Assembly (NCBI RefSeq): GCF_030719215.1
Contig: NZ_CP120983.1
Span: forward strand, 930,001 to 994,000
Direction: 5' to 3'
Length of the DNA: 64,000 nucleotides
Source of the DNA: Streptomyces sp. Alt3
GTDB taxonomy: Bacteria > Actinomycetota > Actinomycetes > Streptomycetales > Streptomycetaceae
Numbering within the stretch: the stretch's first letter is position 1; the number at the start of each line of letters is the position of its first letter. The notes under the pieces are model-generated. The model saw nothing but the letters and a program-made list of their open reading frames with translations, had not been told where the DNA came from and did no database searches. Below are positions 36,272 to 44,776 of the stretch, piece after piece. Made by a program: the position numbers and the translations under genes.

Positions 36272-36298
36272 CAGGTGCGTCAGGTGCGTCAGGTGCGC
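36272..36298. repeat. Three tandem CAGGTGCG(T/C) units
   Basis: Three 9-bp copies at 36272, 36281 and 36290. The last differs in its final base. Confidence 0.85.
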
Positions 36299-36318
36299 AC
36301 GGCTCATGCGACGGGCTC

Positions 36319-36405
36319 GTGTCCGGCACGGGTAACCACGCGTGGTGGCCGGTGGGTTCGGCTTCGGCCCTGGCCGCGACCGCCGCGACCGCGCTCAAGA
36401 ACTGA
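36319..36405 (+). CDS. Possible 28-aa peptide
   Basis: GTG 36319 to TGA 36405, reading MSGTGNHAWWPVG then an Ala/Thr-rich hydrophobic stretch ending ALKN. It ends at the exact edge of a strong hairpin. No RBS is clear. It may be real or chance. Confidence 0.2.
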   Translation: MSGTGNHAWWPVGSASALAATAATALKN

Positions 36406-36440
36406 GCGCCGCCGCCCCGGGCACGGGGACGGCGGCGCTC
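36404..36440. terminator. Hairpin terminator of the ribose operon
   Basis: GAGCGCCGCCG (36404-36414) and CGGCGGCGCTC (36430-36440) form a perfect 11-bp stem 40 nt past the rbsD stop (36480, minus strand). Confidence 0.75.
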
Positions 36441-36479
36441 ACGGGGCACCGTTCGCACGGGGCTGCCGTCCGGTGGGCG

Positions 36480-36869
36480 TCAGAAGAAGACCCCGCACCT
36501 CAGCAGCACGTTCGCGTACGGCCGGGCCTCCCCCGTCCGCACCACCAGGCGGGCGGACGCGGTGAGTTCCTTCAGCCGTTCGTGCGACACGAGCTCCAGG
36601 TCCGGGAGCCGTGCGGTGAGCAGGCGGGCGGCCTCCGGGTTCGCCTCACCGGTCTCCTCGGCCGCCGTCGCGCCGTCCACGACGAGCTCGTCCAGCAGCC
36701 CGTCCAGGACCTCGGCGAACGACGGGACGCCCGCCCGGAAGGCCAGGTCGACCACGCGCGGGCCCGGGGGTATGGGCATGCCCACGTCGCAGATCAGGAC
36801 GCCGTCCCCGTGGCCGAGTTCGGCCAGTGCGCCCGCCAGGTGGCGGTTCAGGATGCCTGACTTCTTCAC
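36480..36869 (-). CDS. rbsD: D-ribose pyranase
   Basis: 129 aa from GTG 36869, overlapping the rbsK stop by GTGA (36866-36869). The RbsD hallmark is clear: KKSGILNRHLAGALAELGHG, DGVLICDVGMPIPPG, VDLAFRAGVPSF, and the end ARPYANVLLRCGV. RbsD interconverts the pyranose and furanose forms of ribose after uptake, feeding ribokinase. It is the last gene of the minus-strand lacI-rbsA-rbsCB-rbsK-rbsD operon and is followed by a hairpin. Confidence 0.93.
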   Translation of the reverse strand: MKKSGILNRHLAGALAELGHGDGVLICDVGMPIPPGPRVVDLAFRAGVPSFAEVLDGLLDELVVDGATAAEETGEANPEAARLLTARLPDLELVSHERLKELTASARLVVRTGEARPYANVLLRCGVFF

Positions 36870-37813
36870 AGTGCCGAGACCTCTTCCGCGGTCGGGAAGG
36901 ACGCCTGCGCGCCCTCCTTGGTGACAGCCGCCGCGCCGACCCGTACGGCGAACGCGGCGGCCTCGGTGAGTTCCTCGCCCAGGCCCAGCCGCCAGGCCAG
37001 CGCGGCGGTGAACGCGTCGCCCGCTCCCGTGGTGTCCACGGCGGCGACCCGGGGGCTCGGTACCCGCACGGAGCCGTCGGCGCGGGTGTCGGACACCAGC
37101 GCGCCCTCCGCGCCCAGGGTGATCACCACCGAACGCGGTCCGAGGGCGGTGAGGCCCCGCGCCCAGGCCTCCGGGGTGTCCCCCGCGGCGTCCCCCAGGA
37201 TGTAGCGCGCCTCGTGCTCGTTGACCACGAGCGGGTCGCACGCTGCCAGCACCTCGCCGGGGAGCGGGGCGGGCGGGGAGGGGTTGAGGACCAGACGCGC
37301 GCCCGGACCCAGCGCGCGGGCCGTCTCCGCGACGGTGTCCAGCGGGATCTCCAGCTGTACGGAGACGACGCGCGCCGAGGCGAACAGGGCGCCCGCGGCC
37401 CTGACGTCGTCGGGAGTCAGCCGGGCGTTGGCGCCCGGCGACACGACGATGCTGTTGTCCCCCGAGGGGTCGACGGTGATGAGGGCGACACCGGTGGGCG
37501 CACCGCCGACGAGGACTCCGCCCGTGTCGACGCCGGCCTCCTGCTGCGAGGCGCGCAGCAGCCGGCCGTGGGCGTCGTCACCGACCCGGGCCAGCAGAGC
37601 CGTCCGGGCTCCGAGGCGGGCGGCGGCGACCGCCTGGTTGGCGCCCTTGCCGCCGGGGTGGACGACGAGGTCGGTGCCGAGCACCGTCTCGCCCGGTCCG
37701 GGGCGCCGTTCGACACCCACGACCAGGTCGGCGTTGGCCGAGCCGACGACCAGGAGGTCGTACCGGGCGGGCCCGGCGGGGGCGGAGGGCGCGGAGTCTT
37801 CGTTTCCGTACAT
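36866..37813 (-). CDS. rbsK: Ribokinase
   Basis: 315 aa from ATG 37813. PfkB-family signatures: first LLVVGSANADLVVGVERRP with HPGGKGANQAVAAARLG, second VDTTGAGDAFTAALAWRLG containing the catalytic Asp. It phosphorylates ribose at O5 using ATP. It lies 20 nt downstream of the transporter fusion gene and overlaps rbsD by 4 nt. Length and motifs are normal. Induction is presumably by relief of the upstream LacI-type repressor. Confidence 0.94.
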   Translation of the reverse strand: MYGNEDSAPSAPAGPARYDLLVVGSANADLVVGVERRPGPGETVLGTDLVVHPGGKGANQAVAAARLGARTALLARVGDDAHGRLLRASQQEAGVDTGGVLVGGAPTGVALITVDPSGDNSIVVSPGANARLTPDDVRAAGALFASARVVSVQLEIPLDTVAETARALGPGARLVLNPSPPAPLPGEVLAACDPLVVNEHEARYILGDAAGDTPEAWARGLTALGPRSVVITLGAEGALVSDTRADGSVRVPSPRVAAVDTTGAGDAFTAALAWRLGLGEELTEAAAFAVRVGAAAVTKEGAQASFPTAEEVSAL

Positions 37814-37833
37814 CTGGACGGTGCCTTCCGTGA

Positions 37834-39798
37834 TCAGGAGAAGTCGGCGACGTTCTGCCGGGTGACGACCTTGACCGGTACCTTCACCATGCTGTCGACC
37901 TTCTTGCCGTCGGCCGCCCGGACCGCGTTCTGCACGGCGATCTTCCCCAGTTCCTTGGGCTGCTGGGCCACGGACGCGTACAGGGTGCCGGCCTCGACCG
38001 CGGTCAGACCGTCGGGGGTTCCGTCGAAGCCGACGACCGAGACGGACTTCCCGGCCTTGCTGCCCAGCGCCTTGGCGGCTCCGAGTGCCATCTCGTCGTT
38101 CTCGGCGAAGACGCCCGTGATGCCGGGGTGGGACTGGAGCAGGTTGGTCATGACGTCCAGCCCCTTGGTGCGGTCGAAGTCGGCCGGCTGGGTCGCCACG
38201 ATCTTGATGCCCGGGTACGCCTTGATGCCTTCGGCGAAGCCCGCACCGCGTTCACGGCTGGCGGAGGTGCCGGCGGTTCCCTGAAGGACGATGATGCTGC
38301 CCTTGCCGCCGAGCCGGTCGGCGAGCGACTTCGCGGCGAGCTTGCCTCCTGCCACGTTGTCGGAGGCGACGAGGGTCGCGGTCTCGGCCTTGTTGACACC
38401 GCGGTCGGCGGCGACGACCGGGATGTCGGCCTTGTTCGCACCGCGGACACCGGGGCCGACCGCGTCGGAGTCCACCGGGTTGACGATGACCGAGTCCACT
38501 CCGGAACTGGTGAAGTTCTCCAGCTGGTTGGCCTGCTGCGAGGCGTCGTTCTGGGCGTCGGTGACGGTCAGGTCGACTCCGGCCGCCTCGGCCTCGGCCT
38601 GCGCGCCCTCCTTCATCTGCACGAAGAAGGGGTTGTTCAGGGTGGAGAGCGACATGCCCACCTTGGTGGTGGTGCCGGAGGAGCCGGACTTGAAGAAGGT
38701 CACGGCGGCGATGACGGCGGCCAGGCAGACCACGGCGATTCCGACCTGCATCGCCCCCTTTCGGCCCTTGCCGGGTCCGCCGGGCGCGGCGGACGAGCCG
38801 CCCGCGGTCGCGGCGCCGGATCCGGCCTTGCGGCGCAGTGTGTCGAGCAGCACCGCGAGGGCGATGACGACGCCGATGACGACCTGCTGCCAGAAGGCGG
38901 ACACGGACAGGAGGTTGAGGCCGTTGCGCAGGACCGCGAGGATCAGCGCGCCGATCAGGGTGCCGGACGCCTTGCCGACGCCGCCCGCCAGGCTGGCGCC
39001 GCCGATGACGACCGCGGCGATCGCGTCGAGTTCGTATCCCTGTGCGGCCTGCGGCTGCGCGGAGACGAGGCGGGAGGCGAGGACGATACCCGCGACGGCT
39101 GCGAAGAGGCCGGACAGGGCGTAGATCGCCAGCTTCTGCTTCTTGACGCGCAGTCCGGAGAGCCGGGCGGCCTCCTCGTTGCCGCCGATGGCGTACATGG
39201 AGCGGCCGATGTAGGTGCGGGCCAGGATGAGTGCCGCTATCAGGCCCATGGCGATCATCACGAGGACCGGGACGGGCAGCCAGCCGCCGAGGGTGTCACC
39301 GAGCACGGAGACGGAGTCGGGGAAGGGGATCGGCCGGCCCTGGGAGATGACCAGGGACAGTCCCCGGGCCACCGAGAGCATGGCCAGCGTCGCGATGAAC
39401 GAGGGCAGTTTGCCGTACGCGACGAGGGCGCCGCTGACGAAACCGCAGGCGATGCCGGTGGCGACGGCGAGGATGACCGCCAGCCAGACGGGCACTCCGG
39501 CGGACGTCGCCGACCAGGCGAGGACGGTCGCGGAGAGCGCGGCGACCGAGCCGACGGACAGGTCGATGCCCGCCGAGACGATGACGAAGGTGACGCCGAA
39601 CGCGAGGATCGCGGTGACCGCGGCCTGGACGCCGACGTTCAGCAGGTTCTGGGTGGTGAGGAAGTCGCCGGAGAGCAGCGACATCGCCACCAGGAGGACG
39701 ACCAGTGCGCTCAGGGCGCCGTTGTCGAGCAGGAGGCGGCGGAGGGTGTGTCCGGCGCCGCCCGCGTGCGCCTTGCTCGGATGCGTGTCAGTGGCCAC
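37834..39798 (-). CDS. Ribose ABC transporter permease fused to its substrate-binding protein
   Basis: 654 aa from ATG 39798. Residues 1-325 are an RbsC-type permease (LRRLLLDNGALSALVVLL; VTFVIVSAGIDLSVGSVAAL; IAAVVIGGASLAGGVGKASG). A Gly/Ala-rich cytoplasmic linker follows, then an extra membrane helix (about 348-370, VGIAVVCLAAVIAAVTFF), then a full RbsB-type periplasmic-binding domain (about 376-654, KVGMSLSTLNNPFF to VVGFDGTPDGL). The binding protein is thus tethered to the outer face, not lipidated. It overlaps rbsA by 11 nt. The fusion is unlike the separate rbsC and rbsB of E. coli. Confidence 0.93.
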   Translation of the reverse strand: MATDTHPSKAHAGGAGHTLRRLLLDNGALSALVVLLVAMSLLSGDFLTTQNLLNVGVQAAVTAILAFGVTFVIVSAGIDLSVGSVAALSATVLAWSATSAGVPVWLAVILAVATGIACGFVSGALVAYGKLPSFIATLAMLSVARGLSLVISQGRPIPFPDSVSVLGDTLGGWLPVPVLVMIAMGLIAALILARTYIGRSMYAIGGNEEAARLSGLRVKKQKLAIYALSGLFAAVAGIVLASRLVSAQPQAAQGYELDAIAAVVIGGASLAGGVGKASGTLIGALILAVLRNGLNLLSVSAFWQQVVIGVVIALAVLLDTLRRKAGSGAATAGGSSAAPGGPGKGRKGAMQVGIAVVCLAAVIAAVTFFKSGSSGTTTKVGMSLSTLNNPFFVQMKEGAQAEAEAAGVDLTVTDAQNDASQQANQLENFTSSGVDSVIVNPVDSDAVGPGVRGANKADIPVVAADRGVNKAETATLVASDNVAGGKLAAKSLADRLGGKGSIIVLQGTAGTSASRERGAGFAEGIKAYPGIKIVATQPADFDRTKGLDVMTNLLQSHPGITGVFAENDEMALGAAKALGSKAGKSVSVVGFDGTPDGLTAVEAGTLYASVAQQPKELGKIAVQNAVRAADGKKVDSMVKVPVKVVTRQNVADFS

Positions 39799-41326
39799 GG
39801 GGGCCCTCCTCTGCCTTCTCTGTGGGTGTGGTGACGGGTGCGGCGCTGACGGCGAGTGCCATCACCGCGTCCTGGGTGGCTTCGTGTGCGGGGAGTTCTC
39901 CGGCGATGCGGCCCTGGGCCATGACCAGCACCCGGTCGCTCATGCCGAGGACCTCGGGCAGATCGCTGGAGATCATCAGGACTGCGTGTCCGGAGGCCGT
40001 GAGCTCGTTGATGAGCTGGTAGATCTCGACCTTGGCCCCGACGTCGATGCCGCGCGTCGGTTCGTCGAGGATCAGCACCCGGGTGTCGGCCAGGAGCCAC
40101 TTCCCGATGACGACCTTCTGCTGGTTGCCGCCGGACAGCGTGCGGACGTGCTGGCCGAGGCCGGCCATCCGGACACCGAGCTGTTCGGCGATGCGGGCGG
40201 CGGCGGTGCGCTGCCCCTTCACGTCGACGAGTCCGGAGCGGGTCGCCGAGCGGAGGGTGACGAGGCCCAGGTTCTCCTGCACGGAGGCGTCGAGCACGAG
40301 GCCCTGTCCCTTGCGGTCCTCCGGGACCAGTCCGATCCCGGCGCCCATGGCGGCGGTCACGTCGTGCCTGCCCAGGCGTTCGCCGTTCACGTCGACGGTG
40401 CCGGTGTCGTAGGGGTCGGCGCCGAACACGGCCCTGGCGACCTCGGTGCGGCCCGCTCCGACGAGTCCGGCGAGGCCGACGACCTCACCGGCCTTCACGT
40501 CGAAGCTGATGTCGTGGAACACCCCGTCGCGGGTGAGTCCGCGGACGGAGAGCAACGGCGCTCCCGTTTCCGGGCGTTCGCGCGGGTACTGCTGCTCGAT
40601 GCTCCGTCCCACCATGAGCTGGACGAGCTCCGCCTCGGGTGTCGAGGCGGGCACCTGGTCGATGCTGCGGCCGTCACGCAGGACGGTGACGCGGTCGCCG
40701 AGGGCGGCGATCTCGTCGAGGTGGTGGGTGATGAAGACGACGCCGACGCCGTCCGCGCGGAGCTGCCTCACGATGCCGAAGAGTTTGTCGACCTCCTCGG
40801 AGGTGAGGACGGCGGTCGGCTCGTCCATGATCAGGACGCGGGCGTCCAGGCTGAGCGCCTTCGCGATCTCCACCATCTGCAGTCGGGCGATGCCCAGTTC
40901 ACGGACCTTTGCCCTGGGCGAGACATGCAGTCCGACCCGGCGCAGCAGCACCTCCGCGTCGGCCTCCATGCGCCGCCGGTCGATCATGCCGAAGCGGCGC
41001 GGCTGGCGGCCGAGGAAGATGTTCTCGGCGACCGTCAGATCGGGGACCAGGTTGAACTCCTGGTAGATCGTGGCGATCCCGAGCCGTTCGGCGTCCTGCG
41101 CACCGTGGATGCGCACCTCTTGGCCGCCGGCGAAGATCCGGCCGCCGTCGGGGCGGTAGGCGCCGGAGAGCATCTTGATGAGGGTGCTCTTGCCGGCGCC
41201 GTTCTCACCGAGCAGGACGTGCACTTCGCCGCTGCGCAGGTCGAAGTCGACACTGTCCAGGGCGACGACACCGGGGAAGGTCTTGCGTACGCCTTCGATG
41301 CGCAGCAACTCGACCGATTCGCTCAC
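39788..41326 (-). CDS. rbsA: Ribose ABC transporter ATP-binding protein
   Basis: 512 aa from GTG 41326, which overlaps the lacI stop by GTGA (41323-41326). There are two ABC cassettes: N-terminal Walker A GENGAGKST (40-48) with VLIMDEPTAVLTSEE, and C-terminal LSGGNQQKVVIGKWLLA with LILDEPTRGIDVG. The second Walker A is degenerate (LVGAGRTEVAR), which is normal for this family of sugar ATPases. It energises the fused permease/binding protein encoded next. The cassette type (CUT2) is that of ribose, xylose and autoinducer-2 importers; rbsK and rbsD point to ribose. Confidence 0.94.
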   Translation of the reverse strand: MSESVELLRIEGVRKTFPGVVALDSVDFDLRSGEVHVLLGENGAGKSTLIKMLSGAYRPDGGRIFAGGQEVRIHGAQDAERLGIATIYQEFNLVPDLTVAENIFLGRQPRRFGMIDRRRMEADAEVLLRRVGLHVSPRAKVRELGIARLQMVEIAKALSLDARVLIMDEPTAVLTSEEVDKLFGIVRQLRADGVGVVFITHHLDEIAALGDRVTVLRDGRSIDQVPASTPEAELVQLMVGRSIEQQYPRERPETGAPLLSVRGLTRDGVFHDISFDVKAGEVVGLAGLVGAGRTEVARAVFGADPYDTGTVDVNGERLGRHDVTAAMGAGIGLVPEDRKGQGLVLDASVQENLGLVTLRSATRSGLVDVKGQRTAAARIAEQLGVRMAGLGQHVRTLSGGNQQKVVIGKWLLADTRVLILDEPTRGIDVGAKVEIYQLINELTASGHAVLMISSDLPEVLGMSDRVLVMAQGRIAGELPAHEATQDAVMALAVSAAPVTTPTEKAEEGPRGH

Positions 41327-42339
41327 TCGTTGCTCCCGGGGATGGAGGTGCGCTCGCCGCAGGAGCTGCGTACGACGAGGGTGGCGGGCAGGGTGACGGA
41401 CTGAGGGGGGCGGCCTTCGACGATGTCGACGAGGGCCCGCACCGCGGCACGGCCGAGGTCGCCCGTGGGCTGCGCGATCGCGGTGATCGGCGGTCCGGTG
41501 TGGACGAACCACGGGATGTCGTCGAAGGCCGCGATGCCGATGTCCTCGGGGACGCGCAGTCCGTTTGCGCGGATGGCGTCGAGGGCGCCGAGTGCCATGA
41601 GGTTGTCGGCGGCGAACACGATCTCGGGTGGCTCGGGGAGCGAGAGGAAGTGCTCGGTGGCACGCCGCCCGCTGTCCGCCTGGAAGTCGCCCTGGCCGAT
41701 GTAGGCGTCGGGGAGCGCAAGTCCGTGGGCCCGCATGGCCTCCCTGAACGCCTCGACGCGTTCGTTGCCCGTGGTGGTGGCCGCCGGGCCCGCGATGATG
41801 GCGAGCCTGCGGTGGCCGAGGGCGTGGAGATGGGCGACAAGGTCCTGGATGGCTCGGTGGCCGTCCGCACGCACCACGGGGATGTCGACCCCGGGGATCC
41901 AGCGGTCGACGAAGACCATCGGGGTTCCGGCGCGCGCGACGTCCAGCAGCAGCGGCGACTCGCCGTCGGCGGGCGAGACCAGGAGTCCGTCGATCCTGCG
42001 GTCCAGGAGCGTGCGGACGTGGTGGTCCTGCTGTTCGGGCCGCTCGTCGGCGTTGCCGATGATCACGCTGTAGCCGAGCGCACGGGCCTCCTCCTCGACG
42101 GAGCGGGCGAGCGCGGTGAAGTACGGATTGAGTACGTCACTGATGACGAGGCCGAGCGTGCGGGTCTGGTCGGTGCGCAGCGAGCGGGCCACGGCGTTGG
42201 GCCGGTAGCCGAGGGCGTCGACGGCTGCGAGGACGCGTGCGCGTGCGTCCGGGCTGACGGAGGGATGGCTGTTGAGGACACGGGAGACCGTGGCGACAGA
42301 GACTCCTGCCTGGGCCGCGACATCCTTGATGCTCGCCAT
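41323..42339 (-). CDS. LacI-family repressor of the ribose operon
   Basis: 338 aa from ATG 42339. The N-terminal LacI HTH is MASIKDVAAQAGVSVATVSR followed by VLNSHPSVSPDARARV. The effector domain resembles RbsR (SDVLNPYFTALARSVEEEAR; IGNADERPEQQDHHVRTLLD; FVDRWIPGVDIPVV). It heads the operon it presumably represses. Two near-palindromic operators lie 56-91 nt upstream of the start. The likely inducer is ribose or ribose 5-phosphate (inference). Confidence 0.93.
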   Translation of the reverse strand: MASIKDVAAQAGVSVATVSRVLNSHPSVSPDARARVLAAVDALGYRPNAVARSLRTDQTRTLGLVISDVLNPYFTALARSVEEEARALGYSVIIGNADERPEQQDHHVRTLLDRRIDGLLVSPADGESPLLLDVARAGTPMVFVDRWIPGVDIPVVRADGHRAIQDLVAHLHALGHRRLAIIAGPAATTTGNERVEAFREAMRAHGLALPDAYIGQGDFQADSGRRATEHFLSLPEPPEIVFAADNLMALGALDAIRANGLRVPEDIGIAAFDDIPWFVHTGPPITAIAQPTGDLGRAAVRALVDIVEGRPPQSVTLPATLVVRSSCGERTSIPGSNE

Positions 42340-42394
42340 TTCCGGACCACCTCCTTGTGGTTTCCGTGAGCCTCGAAACCAGCGGAACGAGCCG

Positions 42395-42430
42395 TGGAAT
42401 CGATTACACGGATGATTGGAATCGATTACA
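42395..42430. promoter_or_regulatory. Two LacI-type operators, 22 bp apart
   Basis: TGGAATCGATTACA occurs twice, at 42395-42408 and 42417-42430, exactly 22 bp centre to centre (two helical turns). The core AATCGATT is palindromic with a central CG step, as in LacI/GalR operators. The site lies upstream of the lacI-rbs operon start. A 14-bp exact repetition at this spacing strongly suggests cooperative repressor binding. Confidence 0.75.
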
Positions 42431-42623
42431 TGGCGGAAATCAACCCCCTGAGTGACGCCCGAGGCCGGATTGTGATGCACCACTCCCCCGACGTCCGTCA
42501 CCTCGGGTGGCCGTAATCCGCGTCCCGAGACATCGCCGAGACGGTCCGGAGAGGTGCCGCCGGTTCGATCGCCCCGGGCCCGCACGGCCCGGCACGGCAT
42601 CGACACGACGCACTGGAGGTGCG

Positions 42624-44381
42624 ATGGAACGCGGGGGATCTCCACACACGGCGAGCGGCCGCAGAACCGGCGGCGGCAGGACGGGCGCCGGGACCTGGCG
42701 GCGGCGATGGTCGCGCTGCGCCGTCCTGGCCGTGGCCGCCGTGGGCGCCGCACTGTTGACGGCGCCCACGGCGCACGCGGCACCCGCCGCCGCACAAGCG
42801 GCACCCTGCCCTCAACTCCCCTGCGAGGGAGCGGATCCGGGCCAGGTGACCGCGTGGCAGTCAGGCGGAGCGCCGAAGGTCCTGAAGGAGACGACGCTCG
42901 CCTCCGGGACCCGGGTCGTCCAGTACACCGGCAAGCCGGCCTGGGACGCCTCCGCCGGCCGGACCTACACCTGGGCAGAGGTCCACTTCGGAACCGGGGT
43001 GACCGAGGGCCGGCTGTGGCTGCGCGCCGAGGAGAACTGGGGCGACGGCATCAACATCACCACGACCGTGCAGCATCCGCGTTCGTACCGCGGCACCACC
43101 GGCACCACGGGCATGTTCCAGTACTCGACCTCGGCACCCCAGGGCACCTACGCCAACAGCGCCTGCGTCACCGACGGCACCGAACGCGGCTGTCTCGACG
43201 CCTCCGCCGCCGAGGTGGTCCCACTCGGGCCGTGCGAGGGCTGGTGCGCCGAGGTAGCCGACCCGGGGGCGGTTCCGCAGTCCGACTGGTCGTACGTCGA
43301 GCGGTCCACCTACGACCGGGCGGAGTTGCCGTCGGGTGCGTCCGTGCAGCAGGTGGCCGGACGCCTGAAGCAGGGCAGCTATCTCGGCTGGGCCGAGGGC
43401 GAACTGCCCGCGGGCGGCCGCTTCTGGCTGGAGGCGTGGCAGGGCGAGGGGCGTTGGGGCCAGGTGTACTCCGCGTTCCCGCGCGAGGGCGCCTCGCGTA
43501 CGGCGACGGGCTCCACCCGGGCGTTCTCCTGGCTGCCGGAACTACGGGCCTGCGTCAGTGACGCGACGGGCACCGAGTGCACCGCGGACGAGGACTTCAC
43601 GGCCACGGCCCCGGCCGAGGCTCCGTGCGACACGCTGCCGTGCACGGGAATCGACCCGGCGAGCGTCACCGAGTGGATGCCGAACTACGAGGGCGACGTG
43701 GTCGAGGACGCCAACATCTACCTGGGGGGCCGGTTCAAGATCTACGAGGGCCGCCCGGCCTGGGACCCGTACCACCTGTACTACTGGGGCGTGGCGGAAC
43801 TCCCGCCGGGCCGCGACGACGTCTCGGCCACGCTCATGAAGCACACGTCGAGCGGTGCCGACTCCCGGACCGCCCGGCCCGAGCCGCTGACCGGCGGCAG
43901 GCTGACCGCCTCCGGCACGACGAAGATGGTCGCGCTGGACCCGCTGTCCGGGGACGAGATCGCCGGGCTGGTGGTGGACGGGAAGAAGTGGGCGTTCGCC
44001 ACCCATCAGGGCAACAACATCTACCAGACGTCCGTCCAGGGCCCGATCGGCCCGTGCGCCCCGGGTGAGGCGTGCGAGGGCGTCGCCCCGGCGGCGGTCA
44101 CCACCTGGGCGTCGAAGCAGACGGAGTGGGCGAAGGCGACCCTGCCGAACGGTGCCGGGGTCACCTTGTCCGGTGGCCGCCCCGACTGGTCGGTGACCGA
44201 CCACTACGCCTGGGCGCACTCGGCCTCGGAGGGCGTCACCGTGTGGCTGGAGGACAAGCAGCCCGGCGGGGCGTACGCGAAGGTCGCCGACGCAGACGAG
44301 CTCAAGGCGACGGACGGCCGCCGGGTGCGGGCCTGCCTGAGTGACGGCACGACGACGGCGTGCACGATACCCACGTCATGA
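42624..44381 (+). CDS. Secreted protein with four cysteine-containing repeats
   Basis: 585 aa, ATG 42624 with RBS GGAGG. A long basic n-region (about 32 aa) precedes a hydrophobic core (CAVLAVAAVGAALLTAPTAHA) and a probable AHA cleavage site near residue 51. The mature protein has four repeats of about 130-140 aa. Each begins PC...C-G-DP (for example CPQLPCEGADPGQVTAW, APCDTLPCTGIDPASVTEW), and most end in RACVSDGT-like C...C pairs. I recognise no enzyme family. The pattern suggests disulfide-stabilised extracellular domains with a binding or structural role. Confidence 0.8.
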   Translation: MERGGSPHTASGRRTGGGRTGAGTWRRRWSRCAVLAVAAVGAALLTAPTAHAAPAAAQAAPCPQLPCEGADPGQVTAWQSGGAPKVLKETTLASGTRVVQYTGKPAWDASAGRTYTWAEVHFGTGVTEGRLWLRAEENWGDGINITTTVQHPRSYRGTTGTTGMFQYSTSAPQGTYANSACVTDGTERGCLDASAAEVVPLGPCEGWCAEVADPGAVPQSDWSYVERSTYDRAELPSGASVQQVAGRLKQGSYLGWAEGELPAGGRFWLEAWQGEGRWGQVYSAFPREGASRTATGSTRAFSWLPELRACVSDATGTECTADEDFTATAPAEAPCDTLPCTGIDPASVTEWMPNYEGDVVEDANIYLGGRFKIYEGRPAWDPYHLYYWGVAELPPGRDDVSATLMKHTSSGADSRTARPEPLTGGRLTASGTTKMVALDPLSGDEIAGLVVDGKKWAFATHQGNNIYQTSVQGPIGPCAPGEACEGVAPAAVTTWASKQTEWAKATLPNGAGVTLSGGRPDWSVTDHYAWAHSASEGVTVWLEDKQPGGAYAKVADADELKATDGRRVRACLSDGTTTACTIPTS

Positions 44382-44461
44382 CCGACGCGGTGTGAGTCCC
44401 GGGGTGGGCCGGACGACGGCGTCCGGCCCACCCGCGCGTGCGGCCCCGACTCCCGAAAACG

Positions 44462-44492
44462 CGAAGAACCCCAGCTGGGCCGGGGTTCTTCG
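44462..44492. terminator. Hairpin terminator after tRNA-Leu
   Basis: CGAAGAACCCC (44462-44472) and GGGGTTCTTCG (44482-44492) form a perfect 11-bp stem directly after the 3' end of the minus-strand tRNA. It may also serve the convergent plus-strand gene. Confidence 0.8.
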
Positions 44493-44499
44493 TGATGCG

Positions 44500-44587
44500 T
44501 GGTGTCCGAGGGGGGACTTGAACCCCCACGCCCGATAAAGGGCACTAGCACCTCAAGCTAGCGCGTCTGCCATTCCGCCACCCGGAC
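44500..44587 (-). tRNA. tRNA-Leu (anticodon GAG)
   Basis: Minus-strand gene with acceptor stem GTCCGGG pairing with CTCGGAC (one G-U pair), D-arm, anticodon stem CTAGC/GCTAG with loop TTGAGGT (anticodon GAG, reads CUC/CUU), a long class II variable arm, T-arm GGGGGTTCAAGTCCCCC, discriminator A and an encoded CCA at 44500-44502. Length is 88 nt including CCA. The terminator hairpin follows at once. Confidence 0.95.
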
Positions 44588-44776
44588 AAGGTGTCTGTCG
44601 TCCCGGGGTGTTCCCCGCGGCGACAAAGAAAACAATACCAGGGGTTCGGGGTGCCTCTCACCTGCGTTTTCGGTGGTCAGTGCGGTGCGGACGACGTCGG
44701 ACGCCCCCGGCGGCGGGTTACGCACGCACCGTGGCGTGCCGTGTACGCACAGTCGCTCCGGGCTACCTTCGCGGGC

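Larger units (their letters stand above)
36064..36479. other. 416-nt intergenic region with short repeats and a terminator
   Basis: Contains three tandem 9-bp CAGGTGCG(T/C) units (36272-36298), a possible 28-aa peptide gene (36319-36405), and the hairpin at 36404-36440. The remaining sequence shows nothing recognisable. Confidence 0.6.

Noticed and set aside
38128-39834. Long plus-strand frame opposite the ribose transporter genes
   Set aside because: Asp/Gly/His-rich shadow of rbsC/B and rbsA.
42340-42623. Riboswitch before the ribose operon
   Set aside because: The conserved signal there is the duplicated DNA operator; no structured leader between operators and start could be recognised.
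44500-44587. tRNA-Leu as an integration site of a mobile element
   Set aside because: No integrase gene and no duplicated tRNA 3' end was seen on either side within the window.
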